Source: CAZRCG01 sp964598565
GTDB taxonomy: Bacteria > Bdellovibrionota > UBA2394
Length of the DNA stretch: 64,000 nt
NCBI GenBank assembly: GCA_964598565.1
Contig: CAZRCG010000002.1
Location: 248,001 to 312,000 of the forward strand
Direction: 5' to 3'
The position numbers were made by a program, and so were the translations under genes. The notes beneath the pieces are model-generated. The model was not told the DNA's origin, did not search any database, and was given only the letters and a program-made list of their open reading frames with translations. This document shows, one piece after another, positions 52,775 to 61,557 of the stretch. Position 1 is the first letter of the stretch. Every line of letters begins with the position of its first letter.

Positions 52775-53501
52775 CTACCTCCTTCATGATAGTGCTTCGG
52801 GCCCGTCTTTGGAACCCGATTGGATTGTTCCTAGTGGTCGCCTTGAGGTCTACCGCAGAGCTTTTTGGAGTCGTCTACTCGACTCTCTTCGTGACGATTT
52901 TCCAAGACTCTCAGAGTGGATCGGCCCGCCCCTCTTCAAAAGCGTCGCACGCGACTTTATTCGCCTTTCCCAAAACAAGGGCCATGCCCTCTATGAATTG
53001 AGTCGAGACTTTCCAGAGTATATTCGCAACCATCTAGCAGACCACGAGCTACATGAAGGCCACGCCGATTTAGCCGATTGGGAATGGGCTAAAATTGAAT
53101 CGTCGCTTATGCGCGAAGCTCCACTCCAAAAATCATTCAAACCTCAAGATATCGAAACGGCGATACTCTCTCTCAATCGATCGCGGCAAATGCTGACCCT
53201 CACCTTTAATGTGATGGATACGGCCACGCCTATCCAAAAACGAGAGGCTCCTACCCCGTTTGTGCTTTGGCATGGTCCCCATTTTCATTGGTGCGAGGTA
53301 GATCAGATTCATCGTGTAATTTTAGAGGAATTGACTTCTCCAAAATCTCTTTTGGATTTTCTGGAGAGCGTTGAACGACACGCCATCGATCCGTCAGCTT
53401 TACAAGTATCGATTTCAGAGTTTACGGCGAAAGGACTGCTACTTATTCATCAAAACAAAATCGATGTCCGTGCACATAAATATACGGCCCTTTATAACTA
53501 G
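52731..53501 (+). CDS. DUF2063 (HvfC/BufC) partner protein
   Basis: 256 residues from the ATG after AAAGGA. The N-terminal DUF2063 part has AQKSFADYLLHD, RLEVYRRAFWSRLLDSLRDDFPRLSEWIG and YPEYI-like PEYIRNHL, as in proteins that deliver the precursor to the MNIO enzyme. The C-terminal half is less conserved. It ends 59 bases inside the convergent formyltransferase gene. Confidence 0.88.
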   Translation: MPQPSLDQAQKSFADYLLHDSASGPSLEPDWIVPSGRLEVYRRAFWSRLLDSLRDDFPRLSEWIGPPLFKSVARDFIRLSQNKGHALYELSRDFPEYIRNHLADHELHEGHADLADWEWAKIESSLMREAPLQKSFKPQDIETAILSLNRSRQMLTLTFNVMDTATPIQKREAPTPFVLWHGPHFHWCEVDQIHRVILEELTSPKSLLDFLESVERHAIDPSALQVSISEFTAKGLLLIHQNKIDVRAHKYTALYN

Positions 53502-54093
53502 GGTGTTTGGCCGCGCGAATTTTACGCTCAAAATCGTCTTTGTCGTTTATATCCAATACCATCCATCGCTCGAAATCTTTTCTCTTCGTTGCCTTGCGGG
53601 TCCATTTCTCGGAACAAGGTTTTAAAGTCTTTGAGTCGATGGCCTGCACGATGTCCTGAAACAAGTCTAAACACAGGTCTTCTGCGCGCTCGAATACTCG
53701 ATCGCAGGTATCACTTTCCTTCAACTCAAAATAACGAACTTTATAGATCTCACCAGCATCGACTTCACGAATCATTCGATGAGCTGTCGCACCATACGTG
53801 GGCGATTTCTCATACAAGGCGTACGATGCAGCCCCTCGCCCTGGAAACGAGGGCGGCGCTGGATGAAAATTTACATTAGGAAATTCCAAGAGAGCGCCCC
53901 TTAAAATAATAGGGCTTAAAAAGCTAAAGACCCAATCTGGTTTGAGCATGGCAAGCGCCTCTTCCGTCTGAAGACTTTCCTTATCGACTTCAGCAAGAAT
54001 TTCAAAATTATCCCTGACCCGAGTCCGAATCTGATCAGCCAGACGATGATGACGCGGTACATACAATAAGCAGGTTAACTTCATATCGACCAT
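53443..54093 (-). CDS. Formyltransferase-like protein
   Basis: 216 residues (or 213 from a second ATG). The catalytic triad region of formyltransferases is present: FPNVNFHPAPPSFPGRG with Asn and His, and REVDAGEIYKVRYFEL with the Asp. It lacks the C-terminal domain of Met-tRNA formyltransferase. The acceptor could be a sugar amine or amino acid; it is not fixed. Confidence 0.75.
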   Translation of the reverse strand: MVDMKLTCLLYVPRHHRLADQIRTRVRDNFEILAEVDKESLQTEEALAMLKPDWVFSFLSPIILRGALLEFPNVNFHPAPPSFPGRGAASYALYEKSPTYGATAHRMIREVDAGEIYKVRYFELKESDTCDRVFERAEDLCLDLFQDIVQAIDSKTLKPCSEKWTRKATKRKDFERWMVLDINDKDDFERKIRAAKHPSYKGPYIYVHGHRFCFDE

Positions 54094-54226
54094 CTTTGAT
54101 TGTAGACACTAATGGCCCATTGGCAAGGTGAGGCATGAGAGACCAAAAATTGAGCGATCGGCTGTCAACTTATCGCCCCCCCACTTAATTGTTGCTGATA
54201 GAAAGAACAGATAGTTTATTTTACGG

Positions 54227-55078
54227 ATGTATAATCAGAAGGCCGAACCTGGGTTTCCCCATTTTTTCTATGGCACTGCTTGGAAAGAACTTGAAACCCA
54301 GCGCCTGACGTTGCAGGCACTTGAAGCGGGCTTCCGAGCCATCGATACGGCCAATCAAAGAAAACACTATTTTGAACAGGCGGTCGGTCAGGCAGTGATT
54401 GAATGGCTTCAAAAGGGTCACCAGCGAGAAGAACTTTTCATTCAAACAAAATTTACGTTTAAAGAAGGTCAAGATCAACGCCTGCCCTATGATCCAAGGG
54501 CTTCGATCAAAGACCAAGTACGTCAGTCGTTTGAATCTTCACTCGGTCATTTCAGTACGCCCTATATCGATTCATTCGTTCTCCACGGACCTTCCACACG
54601 GGGCTCGCTTCAGCCAATCGATTATAAGGCCTGGGCGGCGATGGAAACCTTGGTAGATGAGGGTCGTGTCAGATTTCTTGGACTTTCAAATATCAATCTT
54701 ACTCAGCTCGACGATCTATTTCGTCACGCACGGATCAAACCAACCTTCGTGCAGAACCGCTGTTTTGCTGTCGATGGCTGGGATCGCGAGATTCGAACCT
54801 TTTGTCGAGCGAATGAAATAAAGTATCAAGGCTTCTCGTTGCTGACGGCCAATATTGAATGGATCACCAGGCCTGTCATACAGGCCATGGCTCGACGTCA
54901 CCAAAAGACCCTTCCACAGATCGTCTTTCGCTTTTGTTTTCAAGAAGGCATGATCGTATTGACCGGCACGTCAAACGCTCAACATATGCGAGACGATCTC
55001 ACTATCTTTGACTTCGAATTATCCGCCGAGGAAATGTCGGAGCTGGGATCGAAACATTCGACTTCTGTTGCTGGTTAA
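54227..55078 (+). CDS. Aldo/keto reductase
   Basis: 283 residues, NADPH-linked reductase fold. Tetrad residues seen: Asp in FRAIDTANQ, Tyr in RKHYFEQAVG, Lys in FIQTKFTF, His in DSFVLHGPS. LGLSNINLTQLDDL and FVQNRCF follow. The substrate is unknown. Ends with ELSAEEMSELG. Confidence 0.9.
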   Translation: MYNQKAEPGFPHFFYGTAWKELETQRLTLQALEAGFRAIDTANQRKHYFEQAVGQAVIEWLQKGHQREELFIQTKFTFKEGQDQRLPYDPRASIKDQVRQSFESSLGHFSTPYIDSFVLHGPSTRGSLQPIDYKAWAAMETLVDEGRVRFLGLSNINLTQLDDLFRHARIKPTFVQNRCFAVDGWDREIRTFCRANEIKYQGFSLLTANIEWITRPVIQAMARRHQKTLPQIVFRFCFQEGMIVLTGTSNAQHMRDDLTIFDFELSAEEMSELGSKHSTSVAG

Positions 55079-55157
55079 ACACCCAATTTCAACAGGCTTA
55101 CAGCCCATCCGAAAAGTGGTTTTGTTGTGAGGATGAGCGAATAGGTCGCCCGCTTAC

Positions 55158-55994
55158 CTATCCCACACTCAGTCGCGGAAGGGGCGACTCCCAATACGAG
55201 TCATTTCGCTCTGCGAGCGGACGAAAGCAATAAGAAATCTGATTGCGCGTTTCAGAAACCATCGAACGTAAATCTTCAGTGCCTTCAAATAAACGGACTT
55301 CGACGCATTGAATTTCTGCCACGAGAGGTTCGCTGCTCGCCAATGAATAGAGGTGGTGGCCAAAGGTTTCATCGCCGTAAAAGCATACTCTTTGAGGTGT
55401 CGTACCCATCAGACTATCCGCACTAGCCTCCTCATAATTCAAACAAAGACTGATAACGGGCGCTTTCATCCACTGCGCCGCTCTAAAGAGGCCTCGCTTA
55501 AACGGTAGAACTCCGGAGCCATCCGACGAAGTCGCTTCTGGAAATACTACCACTCGAAAGCCTTCACGCAAACACTGTGAAATTTCATAGAGTTCAGCAC
55601 GCGATACAAAGTGCCGACGTCGATTTACAAAAATCGAGCCGCCTAATTTGCAGAGCCATCCTATGATCGGGCTGTCGCGCATTTCTGTCGATGTGACGAA
55701 AACACAGGGCGCCACCGACGCGATGCAAAGTATATCGACATACGATAGATGGTTCGCAACGATGAAGGCCCCCGAAGGAAGCTTGAGCGAGCTATCTCGA
55801 ACTCGATAGCCGAGACAGCGTAGAATAAGCCGAGCATAGGTGGCGGTCAGTTCAATTTGTCGTTGTCTTCGGGAAATGCCCCTCCTTAGGAGAGATGCTA
55901 CAAAAGAATGAAGCCCATTGGTCAGCATGAGAGCCACCACCACGATAACTCGATAAACACTAAACATCCTGGTAATGGCAGATAGTTTCTTCAT
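55158..55994 (-). CDS. PlsC/OlsA-like acyltransferase
   Basis: 278 residues. The acyltransferase motif Hx4D is in VANHLSYVDIL, the block FPEATSSDGSGVLPFKRG matches the FPEGTRS motif, and a membrane anchor is at the N-terminus. The start overlaps the upstream stop by ATGA. With the OlsB-like neighbour it is likely OlsA, adding the second acyl chain to lyso-ornithine lipid, but a plain lysophosphatidate acyltransferase is possible. Confidence 0.82.
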   Translation of the reverse strand: MKKLSAITRMFSVYRVIVVVALMLTNGLHSFVASLLRRGISRRQRQIELTATYARLILRCLGYRVRDSSLKLPSGAFIVANHLSYVDILCIASVAPCVFVTSTEMRDSPIIGWLCKLGGSIFVNRRRHFVSRAELYEISQCLREGFRVVVFPEATSSDGSGVLPFKRGLFRAAQWMKAPVISLCLNYEEASADSLMGTTPQRVCFYGDETFGHHLYSLASSEPLVAEIQCVEVRLFEGTEDLRSMVSETRNQISYCFRPLAERNDSYWESPLPRLSVG

Positions 55995-56866
55995 GAGACA
56001 ATATTAAATTTATCTTTATAGCTCTCAGCAATGCTCTCCACTTTGAGCAGTGTAAAAAAATCGAAACATTCAAACGATCGATCGAGAGCCGGCAATCCAC
56101 AAACTTTGGCTCCCGCTCGAAGATAGCCCTTTAGCAGTGCAGGAAGCATCTCTTGATCAAAGCGAGCGTGAAAAGTCGCTCCGCTTTTCTGAAGAACTTC
56201 TAGATTCTCTCTTAAGGACTCGGAAATAAAATCAGCTCGCGGACTGACATCCCTTGTGTCGTCCCAGTGTCCCAATTCTTGGAGGCGTTTCAAAATCATG
56301 GCGGCCCACAGAGAGTCTTGGCCTTTGACGCTCGAACATCCAAAAAGATAAGACGCCCCGGCAAGTTGCATATAGTCGGAAAGGCCTCGCCACAAAAGGG
56401 TCATGACTAAGCCCTTTCGAAAGTCCTTGTGAATACACGCACGACCTAGTTCTATCTTTACTCCGGGAAGACTTTTCAATCCATTTAAATGAAATTCGCT
56501 TTCCGAATAGAACTTGTCGACATGGGCTGACGACATCAAACGATAAGTTCCTACCACTTGATTTGATTGACGATCGACAATAATAAGATGATCTGCAACG
56601 CGGTCATAATGATCGACATCCAGCTCGACTCTCGAACTACGCCCCAACTGCTCTTGAATAAAAACCTGATAACGCAGTTTCAAGACCTGATGAATCTCGC
56701 CGTAGGTCTCTGCAATTTTCACAGTAAAGCGGCTCGTTTCAATGACGACAGGCACTTTTGCAATTCGACTTTGATCAGGCCGAAGATTCAAATGGTAACG
56801 CATGGCCTGACGATCAACATTTGATTTAATTCTATCTTTCCAACGATCACGAAGATCTACCAACAT
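55991..56866 (-). CDS. olsB: OlsB-like N-acyltransferase
   Basis: 291 residues from the ATG after GTGGGGGT. The GNAT-like OlsB block is clear: LKLRYQVFIQEQLG, YDRVADHLIIVDRQSNQVVGTYRLM, and KIELGRACIHKDFRKG. In OlsB this domain moves a 3-hydroxyacyl group from ACP to ornithine, for phosphate-free ornithine lipids. Coupled to the PlsC-like gene. Divergent from the Zrg operon. Confidence 0.8.
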   Translation of the reverse strand: MLVDLRDRWKDRIKSNVDRQAMRYHLNLRPDQSRIAKVPVVIETSRFTVKIAETYGEIHQVLKLRYQVFIQEQLGRSSRVELDVDHYDRVADHLIIVDRQSNQVVGTYRLMSSAHVDKFYSESEFHLNGLKSLPGVKIELGRACIHKDFRKGLVMTLLWRGLSDYMQLAGASYLFGCSSVKGQDSLWAAMILKRLQELGHWDDTRDVSPRADFISESLRENLEVLQKSGATFHARFDQEMLPALLKGYLRAGAKVCGLPALDRSFECFDFFTLLKVESIAESYKDKFNIVS

Positions 56867-56899
56867 GGGTACCCCCACTATGATTGTGGCAAAGGTTCT

Positions 56900-56914
56900 T
56901 TCATACTGTATGAA
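56900..56914. promoter_or_regulatory. Perfect 15-base palindrome upstream of the Zrg operon
   Basis: TTCATAC-T-GTATGAA, a perfect 7-1-7 inverted repeat, between the OlsB-like start (56866) and the DUF3299 start (56938). A zinc-responsive (Zur-like) or other repressor site for one or both genes is the simplest reading, but the sequence is not a recognised Zur box. Confidence 0.5.
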
Positions 56915-56937
56915 GGTCAGGTAAAGGAATGTTAAGA

Positions 56938-57465
56938 ATGAATAGGAAACGAGGGGTATCTTTATTTTTTGACCAAGTGCGATTGGGTCTCCTTATCACA
57001 GTTATTTTAGCGGCGGTGATTCTACTTTTGAAGTGGGCTGGCCAAGCTCAGATTGATTTAGGTCAGACGTCTAATGCTTTCGATGACGATGGAACAAAAC
57101 GCCTTGAGTGGTGGCTACTAAAAGAACTCAACCATAAAACGGGCACGGGCTCTGAGGCTGTCATGAAGCTTCACGGCCAAGAAGTGCGCATTCCAGGTTT
57201 CATTGTCCCTCTCGAAGACAATCAACGCCAGATTACTGAATTTTTGCTTGTGCCAAGCCCCCAGGCCTGCATTCATGTGCCCCCGCCGCCCCCCAATCAA
57301 ATGATCTATGTGAAAATGAAAGAACCTATCGCTTTTGAGTGGGGCTACCGCGCCTATTGGATCAAAGGAGTTTTATCGATTAAGAACACCGAAAGTCCTT
57401 ACGGCGTCGTATCGTTTGAAATGATGGGCCATTCCGTAGAGCCCTATAATTATCGAGGCAATTAA
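56938..57465 (+). CDS. DUF3299 membrane-anchored protein
   Basis: 175 residues; the second ATG is preferred for AAAGGA at good distance (another is at 56929). One N-terminal span (about 10-36), then the DUF3299 core: VRIPGFIVPLE, ITEFLLVPSPQACIHVPPPPPNQ. In Vibrio zinc-regulated loci a DUF3299 protein accompanies zrgABC. The function is likely linked to metal uptake. First gene of the four-gene operon. Confidence 0.85.
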   Translation: MNRKRGVSLFFDQVRLGLLITVILAAVILLLKWAGQAQIDLGQTSNAFDDDGTKRLEWWLLKELNHKTGTGSEAVMKLHGQEVRIPGFIVPLEDNQRQITEFLLVPSPQACIHVPPPPPNQMIYVKMKEPIAFEWGYRAYWIKGVLSIKNTESPYGVVSFEMMGHSVEPYNYRGN

Positions 57466-57502
57466 TGTGACGTTAAGGTCGATTTTTAGTAGGAAAGAAC
57501 GC

Positions 57503-58090
57503 ATGAATCATCGTCATTTTTATCTATGTAATTTTAATCTCATCTTTATGGTGGCTGTCGTTCTCGTTGTTTCTTATTCATCCCTAACTTATGCTTCTAA
57601 AAAGCATCACAAAGCTCATCAGCATGGCCTTGTAACTTTGAAGATTGCCCTGGATAAAAAACAAAGTGAAACAAAGTGGAAAATTGATTTCGATCTCGAG
57701 GGCCCTAGCGAATCATTTTACGGCTTTGAGCACGAAGCGAAAACAAACGCTGAAAAAAAAGCTCAAAAGGATGCACTCGATATTTTGAAAACGAAGTGGA
57801 ACGATTTAGTCACGCTGGATGATAAACTTGAATGTACGACCAAGAATGAAAAAATCGAAGTAGACCATGAAAATGACGATGATCACCATCATGGCGAACA
57901 TCGCGACGTCGAAGGAGAATGGTCGGCTGTCTGCGAGAAAGATCCTCGAGGCTCCAAGATGATTTTCAAGTTAGGAAATCATTTTCCAAGGATTCGACAG
58001 CTGCGAGTCGAGTTTCTTTCAGACGACGCCACCCCGCCTGCTCGACTACCCAAGGGCCTAGGAGAAGTGATTTTGTCGAAAACTCCTTAA
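57503..58090 (+). CDS. zrgA: DUF2796 (ZrgA-like) zinc-binding periplasmic protein
   Basis: 195 residues after AGGAAAG. A signal peptide is followed by HHKAHQHGLVTLKIAL, the DUF2796 start, ESFYGFEHEAKTNAEKKA, and a His/Asp cluster (DHENDDDHHHGEH) that should bind zinc. In V. cholerae ZrgA works with an ABC permease and ATPase in zinc uptake. The longer frame to 57467 is not needed. Confidence 0.88.
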   Translation: MNHRHFYLCNFNLIFMVAVVLVVSYSSLTYASKKHHKAHQHGLVTLKIALDKKQSETKWKIDFDLEGPSESFYGFEHEAKTNAEKKAQKDALDILKTKWNDLVTLDDKLECTTKNEKIEVDHENDDDHHHGEHRDVEGEWSAVCEKDPRGSKMIFKLGNHFPRIRQLRVEFLSDDATPPARLPKGLGEVILSKTP

Positions 58091-58113
58091 GTCATTTAAG
58101 ATTTGCGGAACCT

Positions 58114-58794
58114 ATGAAGGCTATCGAAGTTAATAATCTTGCGTTCTCTTACGATCGCAACAAACCTCTTCTTGATATTGCCCACCTCGAAATTCAAGAG
58201 GGCGAAAAAATTTTTCTCCATGGCCCGAGTGGGGCCGGCAAAACAACGCTGCTGAGCCTACTGACGGGCATTTTAGTCGCTCCACAAGGTAGCGTGAAGG
58301 TGCTAAATAATGATTTAAGCCAAATGAATGGCCTTGAACGCGATGATTTTAGAGCCAAAAATATTGGCATTATCTTTCAAATTTTGAATCTCATTCCCTA
58401 TTTAAGCGCCCTTGAAAATATTCTTCTTCCTCTGTGGATTCATTCGGAACGGCGCTCTCGTATCGAAGGAACCGTAGAACAAGAAGTGGCGGCCCTGAGC
58501 GAACGCTTAGGGATTGTCGATTTTATGTCTCAGAAAGCCTTCACTCTCAGCATTGGCCAGCAACAGCGCGTCGCCGTCGCTCGAGCCTTAATTGGACGTC
58601 CCTCCATTATTATAGCTGACGAACCGACCTCGGCCCTCGATGACGACAACCAACAAGGGTTTATGGATCTTTTGATTGAAAATACCGACGAGCAGAAGGC
58701 GACCGTTCTATTTGTGAGCCACAATAAAAACTTGGCGACTTATTTTGATCGCTCGCTAAGTCTTAAAGACTTTAATAGGCGACCTCCATCATGA
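58114..58794 (+). CDS. ABC transporter ATPase (ZrgC/LolD-like)
   Basis: 226 residues. Walker A GPSGAGKTTL, Q-loop IIFQILNLIPYLS, signature LSIGQQQRVAVARAL, Walker B IIIADEPTSALDDD, and the switch His in FVSHNK. It pairs with the permease downstream (overlap 4 bases). Located after ZrgA. Confidence 0.95.
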   Translation: MKAIEVNNLAFSYDRNKPLLDIAHLEIQEGEKIFLHGPSGAGKTTLLSLLTGILVAPQGSVKVLNNDLSQMNGLERDDFRAKNIGIIFQILNLIPYLSALENILLPLWIHSERRSRIEGTVEQEVAALSERLGIVDFMSQKAFTLSIGQQQRVAVARALIGRPSIIIADEPTSALDDDNQQGFMDLLIENTDEQKATVLFVSHNKNLATYFDRSLSLKDFNRRPPS

Positions 58795-60074
58795 AGCTAC
58801 TTATAGTCGCATGGCGATCGCTTCAGAATCGCTGGTCCACAAGCGTCCTTACGGTGATCGCCATTGCTCTTGGAGTGGCACTTTTTGTGGGTATCGAGCG
58901 AGTCAGACTCGGGGCCCGTGAAAGCTTTACGAGCGCCATAAGCCAGACCGATCTTATTGTAGGAGCACGAGGCGGAAGCCTACCTCTCTTATTGTATTCG
59001 GTATTTCACATTGGCAATGCGACCAACAATATTTCCTATCAATCGTATCAACATTTTAAAGCGCATCCCGCCGTAAAATGGACCATTCCCTACTCGCTCG
59101 GCGACAGCCATCGTAGCTATCGAGTCGTTGCGACCGACGAAACATTCTATCGTGAGTATCGCTATCGCGGAGAACGGGCTCTCGAATTTTCACAGGGTAG
59201 AGCGGCTCACAGTTTGTTTGATGTGGTGATTGGATCAGAGATTGCCAACAAGCTTTCCTATAAACTGGGTTCTCAAATTGTATTAGCTCACGGCGTCTCC
59301 GAAGATGCTTCTCTGTTTGATCACGGCGATAAACCATTTACCGTCGTGGGAATTTTGCAGCAAACGGGTACGCCCATTGATCGAGCGCTGTATATCACCT
59401 TGCAAGGTATGGAGGCCATTCACAGTGATTGGGGGGATGGCACCCCACCGCCTCCTCCGTCGCGCTCAACTCAAGAAGCCCTTGAAAAGCAAATACCGAC
59501 TTCGCTTGACGAGATCACCGTATCGCAGATCACCTCTTTTTTACTGAGAGGCAACTCTCGACTAGACGCTCTGCGGCTTCAGCGAGATATCTTAGACTTC
59601 GAGCCCGAAGCCCTGATGGCAATAATTCCCGGGGTGGCCCTAGGAGAGCTTTGGAATAATCTCAGCTATGCCGAAGACTCCCTTCGAATGGTGTCTCTTT
59701 TTGTGATTCTGGTCGGCATCTTGGGCCTACTTGCCAATCTTCTGGCCTCTCTCAATGAACGTCGCCGAGAAATCGCTATTTTACGAGCTTTGGGAACACG
59801 ACCACGCCAACTTGTTAGTCTCATCGTTTTTGAAACTCTGACGCTGACTGTTCTGGGTATTGTGGTAGGCCTTTTAGGCGTGTACGCCTCGCTGTCTTTG
59901 AGTCAAAGCTGGTTGCAGTCGAACTTCAATCTCTATATTCCGCTGATCGGACTACGGCTTGCCGATTGGCTTTATTTAGGCCTGCTAATTGTGGCCTCGA
60001 TTACCGTGGGCTTTGTCGTGGCCTATCGAGCCTACAAGCAGTCTTTGGCCGATGGATTAAATCCCAAGATCTAA
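58791..60074 (+). CDS. ABC transporter permease, FtsX/MacB type (ZrgB-like)
   Basis: 427 residues, four spans: one at the N-terminus (VLTVIAIALGVALFVG) and three near the C-terminus (LFVILVGILGLLANLL, LTVLGIVVGLLGVYASL, LYLGLLIVASITVGFVVAY). Between is a periplasmic domain. ERRREIAILRALGTRPRQL is the coupling helix. ATG overlaps the ATPase gene by 4 bases. Confidence 0.92.
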   Translation: MKLLIVAWRSLQNRWSTSVLTVIAIALGVALFVGIERVRLGARESFTSAISQTDLIVGARGGSLPLLLYSVFHIGNATNNISYQSYQHFKAHPAVKWTIPYSLGDSHRSYRVVATDETFYREYRYRGERALEFSQGRAAHSLFDVVIGSEIANKLSYKLGSQIVLAHGVSEDASLFDHGDKPFTVVGILQQTGTPIDRALYITLQGMEAIHSDWGDGTPPPPPSRSTQEALEKQIPTSLDEITVSQITSFLLRGNSRLDALRLQRDILDFEPEALMAIIPGVALGELWNNLSYAEDSLRMVSLFVILVGILGLLANLLASLNERRREIAILRALGTRPRQLVSLIVFETLTLTVLGIVVGLLGVYASLSLSQSWLQSNFNLYIPLIGLRLADWLYLGLLIVASITVGFVVAYRAYKQSLADGLNPKI

Positions 60075-60107
60075 TGATTGGATTTTGCTCAATATTCAAG
60101 AATGTTT

Positions 60108-60135
60108 GAACCTTTACGACAAGGCTTACGTCTAA
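60108..60135 (+). promoter_or_regulatory. ECF (RpoE-type) promoter
   Basis: GAACCTT (60108-60114), 16 bases, TCTAA (60131-60135). This matches the GAACTT-N16-TCTGA/TCTAA pattern of ECF group promoters. It lies 23 bases before the Spy-like ATG. Since a sigma factor of this class is encoded two genes downstream, self-regulation is likely. Confidence 0.65.
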
Positions 60136-60158
60136 GAGTATGAAAGAAGGAGATTTCT

Positions 60159-60602
60159 ATGAAACTACTAGGCCTCTTACAGACAGTCAGCCTCACCACC
60201 TTAACCCTCTTACAAACAACCTATGCGCAGGGACCCAATCAAGGTTATGCACAAAGACCCAATCAGGGTCTCGTTTTTGAGCAGCTTGATCTATCTGCTG
60301 AACAAAAAGATAAAATAAACGATTTGCGATCGTCTTTCCAAAAAGAAAGTCAATCGCTGCGAGATGCGCTGCAGCGTACTCGAGAAGACTTTCGGTCGGC
60401 CAAACGAGGCACGGCCTCAGCAGAAGAAGTCAGCGCTAAGTTCAAAGCATTTCAAGATGCTCAGTCGAAGATGCAGGCCTTGCGACTCCAACACCATCTC
60501 AAGATTCGTGAGCTTCTGACGGACGACCAACGAGAAACGTTCAATGCCTGGATGGATCGTCGGGGCTCTAAAGGACGTAATCGACAAGCGAAAGACCGAT
60601 AG
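60159..60602 (+). CDS. Spy/CpxP-like periplasmic protein
   Basis: 147 residues. A signal peptide (likely cleavage after TYAQ) is followed by a short direct repeat (GPNQGYAQ, RPNQG) and a helical domain with LDLSAEQKDKI and LLTDDQRETF, the LTxxQ motif pair. Such proteins are chaperone-like or metal-stress sensors in the periplasm. GAAGGAG precedes the ATG. First gene of the ECF unit, 84 bases after the ABC permease. Confidence 0.8.
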   Translation: MKLLGLLQTVSLTTLTLLQTTYAQGPNQGYAQRPNQGLVFEQLDLSAEQKDKINDLRSSFQKESQSLRDALQRTREDFRSAKRGTASAEEVSAKFKAFQDAQSKMQALRLQHHLKIRELLTDDQRETFNAWMDRRGSKGRNRQAKDR

Positions 60603-60617
60603 AAAGCTCTGGGCGCT

Positions 60618-61151
60618 ATGCTCGACGAAGAAACCTTTAATGTATTCTACGAAACGATGAGTCCACTTATAAGAGGACTCATCGTTCGTGTATGTGGCCT
60701 AGAGAATCTTGATGATACAACTCAAGAGGTCTTTCTGAAGTGTTGGAAAGCGAAATCCCACTTTTTGGGCCGCTCCGCAGAACGAACATGGGTATATCGA
60801 ATTGCGCTTCATACCTGCTTTGATGAACTGCGAAAGAGAAAAAGCCTTCCTTCATTCGTTCACGATAAACTAGACGGTCTTGCGAATTCTTCCGAGCAAG
60901 AGACGAATGAACCAGTCGATCATCGCGAGGCTGTTCGTCGCGCGGTGTTAGAGTTGGAAGAATCGTTACGCGTCGTCACGGTGCTGCATTATTTTGAAGA
61001 TCTCTCGCTGAAAGAGATCGCACAAATTCTGGAAATCCCTCAAGGCACCGCAAAATCTCGCCTCTTCTCTGCGCGCTCTCAGCTTGAAAAGGTTCTTAGA
61101 AAAATTCTTGATTCCCCCGCCGACTTAACTCTGAAGGAACAAGCCCTATGA
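60618..61151 (+). CDS. ECF-subfamily RNA polymerase sigma factor
   Basis: 177 residues. Region 2: FNVFYETMSPLIRGLIVRV, LDDTTQEVFLKCWKA and RTWVYRIALHTCFDELRKRK. Region 4: LRVVTVLHYFEDLSLKEIAQILEIPQGTAKSRLFSAR. Region 3 is absent, as in ECFs. It sits 15 bases after the Spy-like gene and overlaps its putative anti-sigma gene (ATGA). Confidence 0.93.
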   Translation: MLDEETFNVFYETMSPLIRGLIVRVCGLENLDDTTQEVFLKCWKAKSHFLGRSAERTWVYRIALHTCFDELRKRKSLPSFVHDKLDGLANSSEQETNEPVDHREAVRRAVLELEESLRVVTVLHYFEDLSLKEIAQILEIPQGTAKSRLFSARSQLEKVLRKILDSPADLTLKEQAL

Positions 61152-61540
61152 GAAACAATCATGATATGCTCCAACGAGACAGACTCGAGTGTTTACTGCG
61201 AGAGCATATACCCCAGGCTCCTGAAGCGCCAGAAAGTTTAAAGCTGTCTCTATGGAAAGCTCTTCAGCGTCAGGACCATGTTGAAAATGAGATGCAAGAC
61301 AATCAAACCACCCCTAGCATCTTCACCGGTTGGTCATGGCTTGAATGGTTTAAAATGATTGGACCCGCCATGGCGACGGTGATGGTTGTGCTGGCGCTCG
61401 GCACGGTATTTCTTGAGAGAGGCTCACACTCGCACGTCCCCAATGAAGAAGAGCTCATGGCTTACTTAGAAGCGATCGCGCTGGAAGATGCATTTCTCGA
61501 TTTTGAGCCATTCGACGACGATCTGCATCTTATCGAGTAG
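61148..61540 (+). CDS. Putative anti-sigma factor
   Basis: 130 residues with an N-terminal cytoplasmic region (about 1-70, helices near LECLLREHIPQAPEAPESLKLSLW in style) and one membrane span at about 76-97, then an acidic periplasmic tail (EEELMAYLEAIALEDAFLDFE). No zinc-finger H..C..C is present. Its coupling to the sigma gene and its topology support the role. Confidence 0.7.
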   Translation: MRNNHDMLQRDRLECLLREHIPQAPEAPESLKLSLWKALQRQDHVENEMQDNQTTPSIFTGWSWLEWFKMIGPAMATVMVVLALGTVFLERGSHSHVPNEEELMAYLEAIALEDAFLDFEPFDDDLHLIE

Positions 61541-61557
61541 TGTTGATAAAGGACTGT

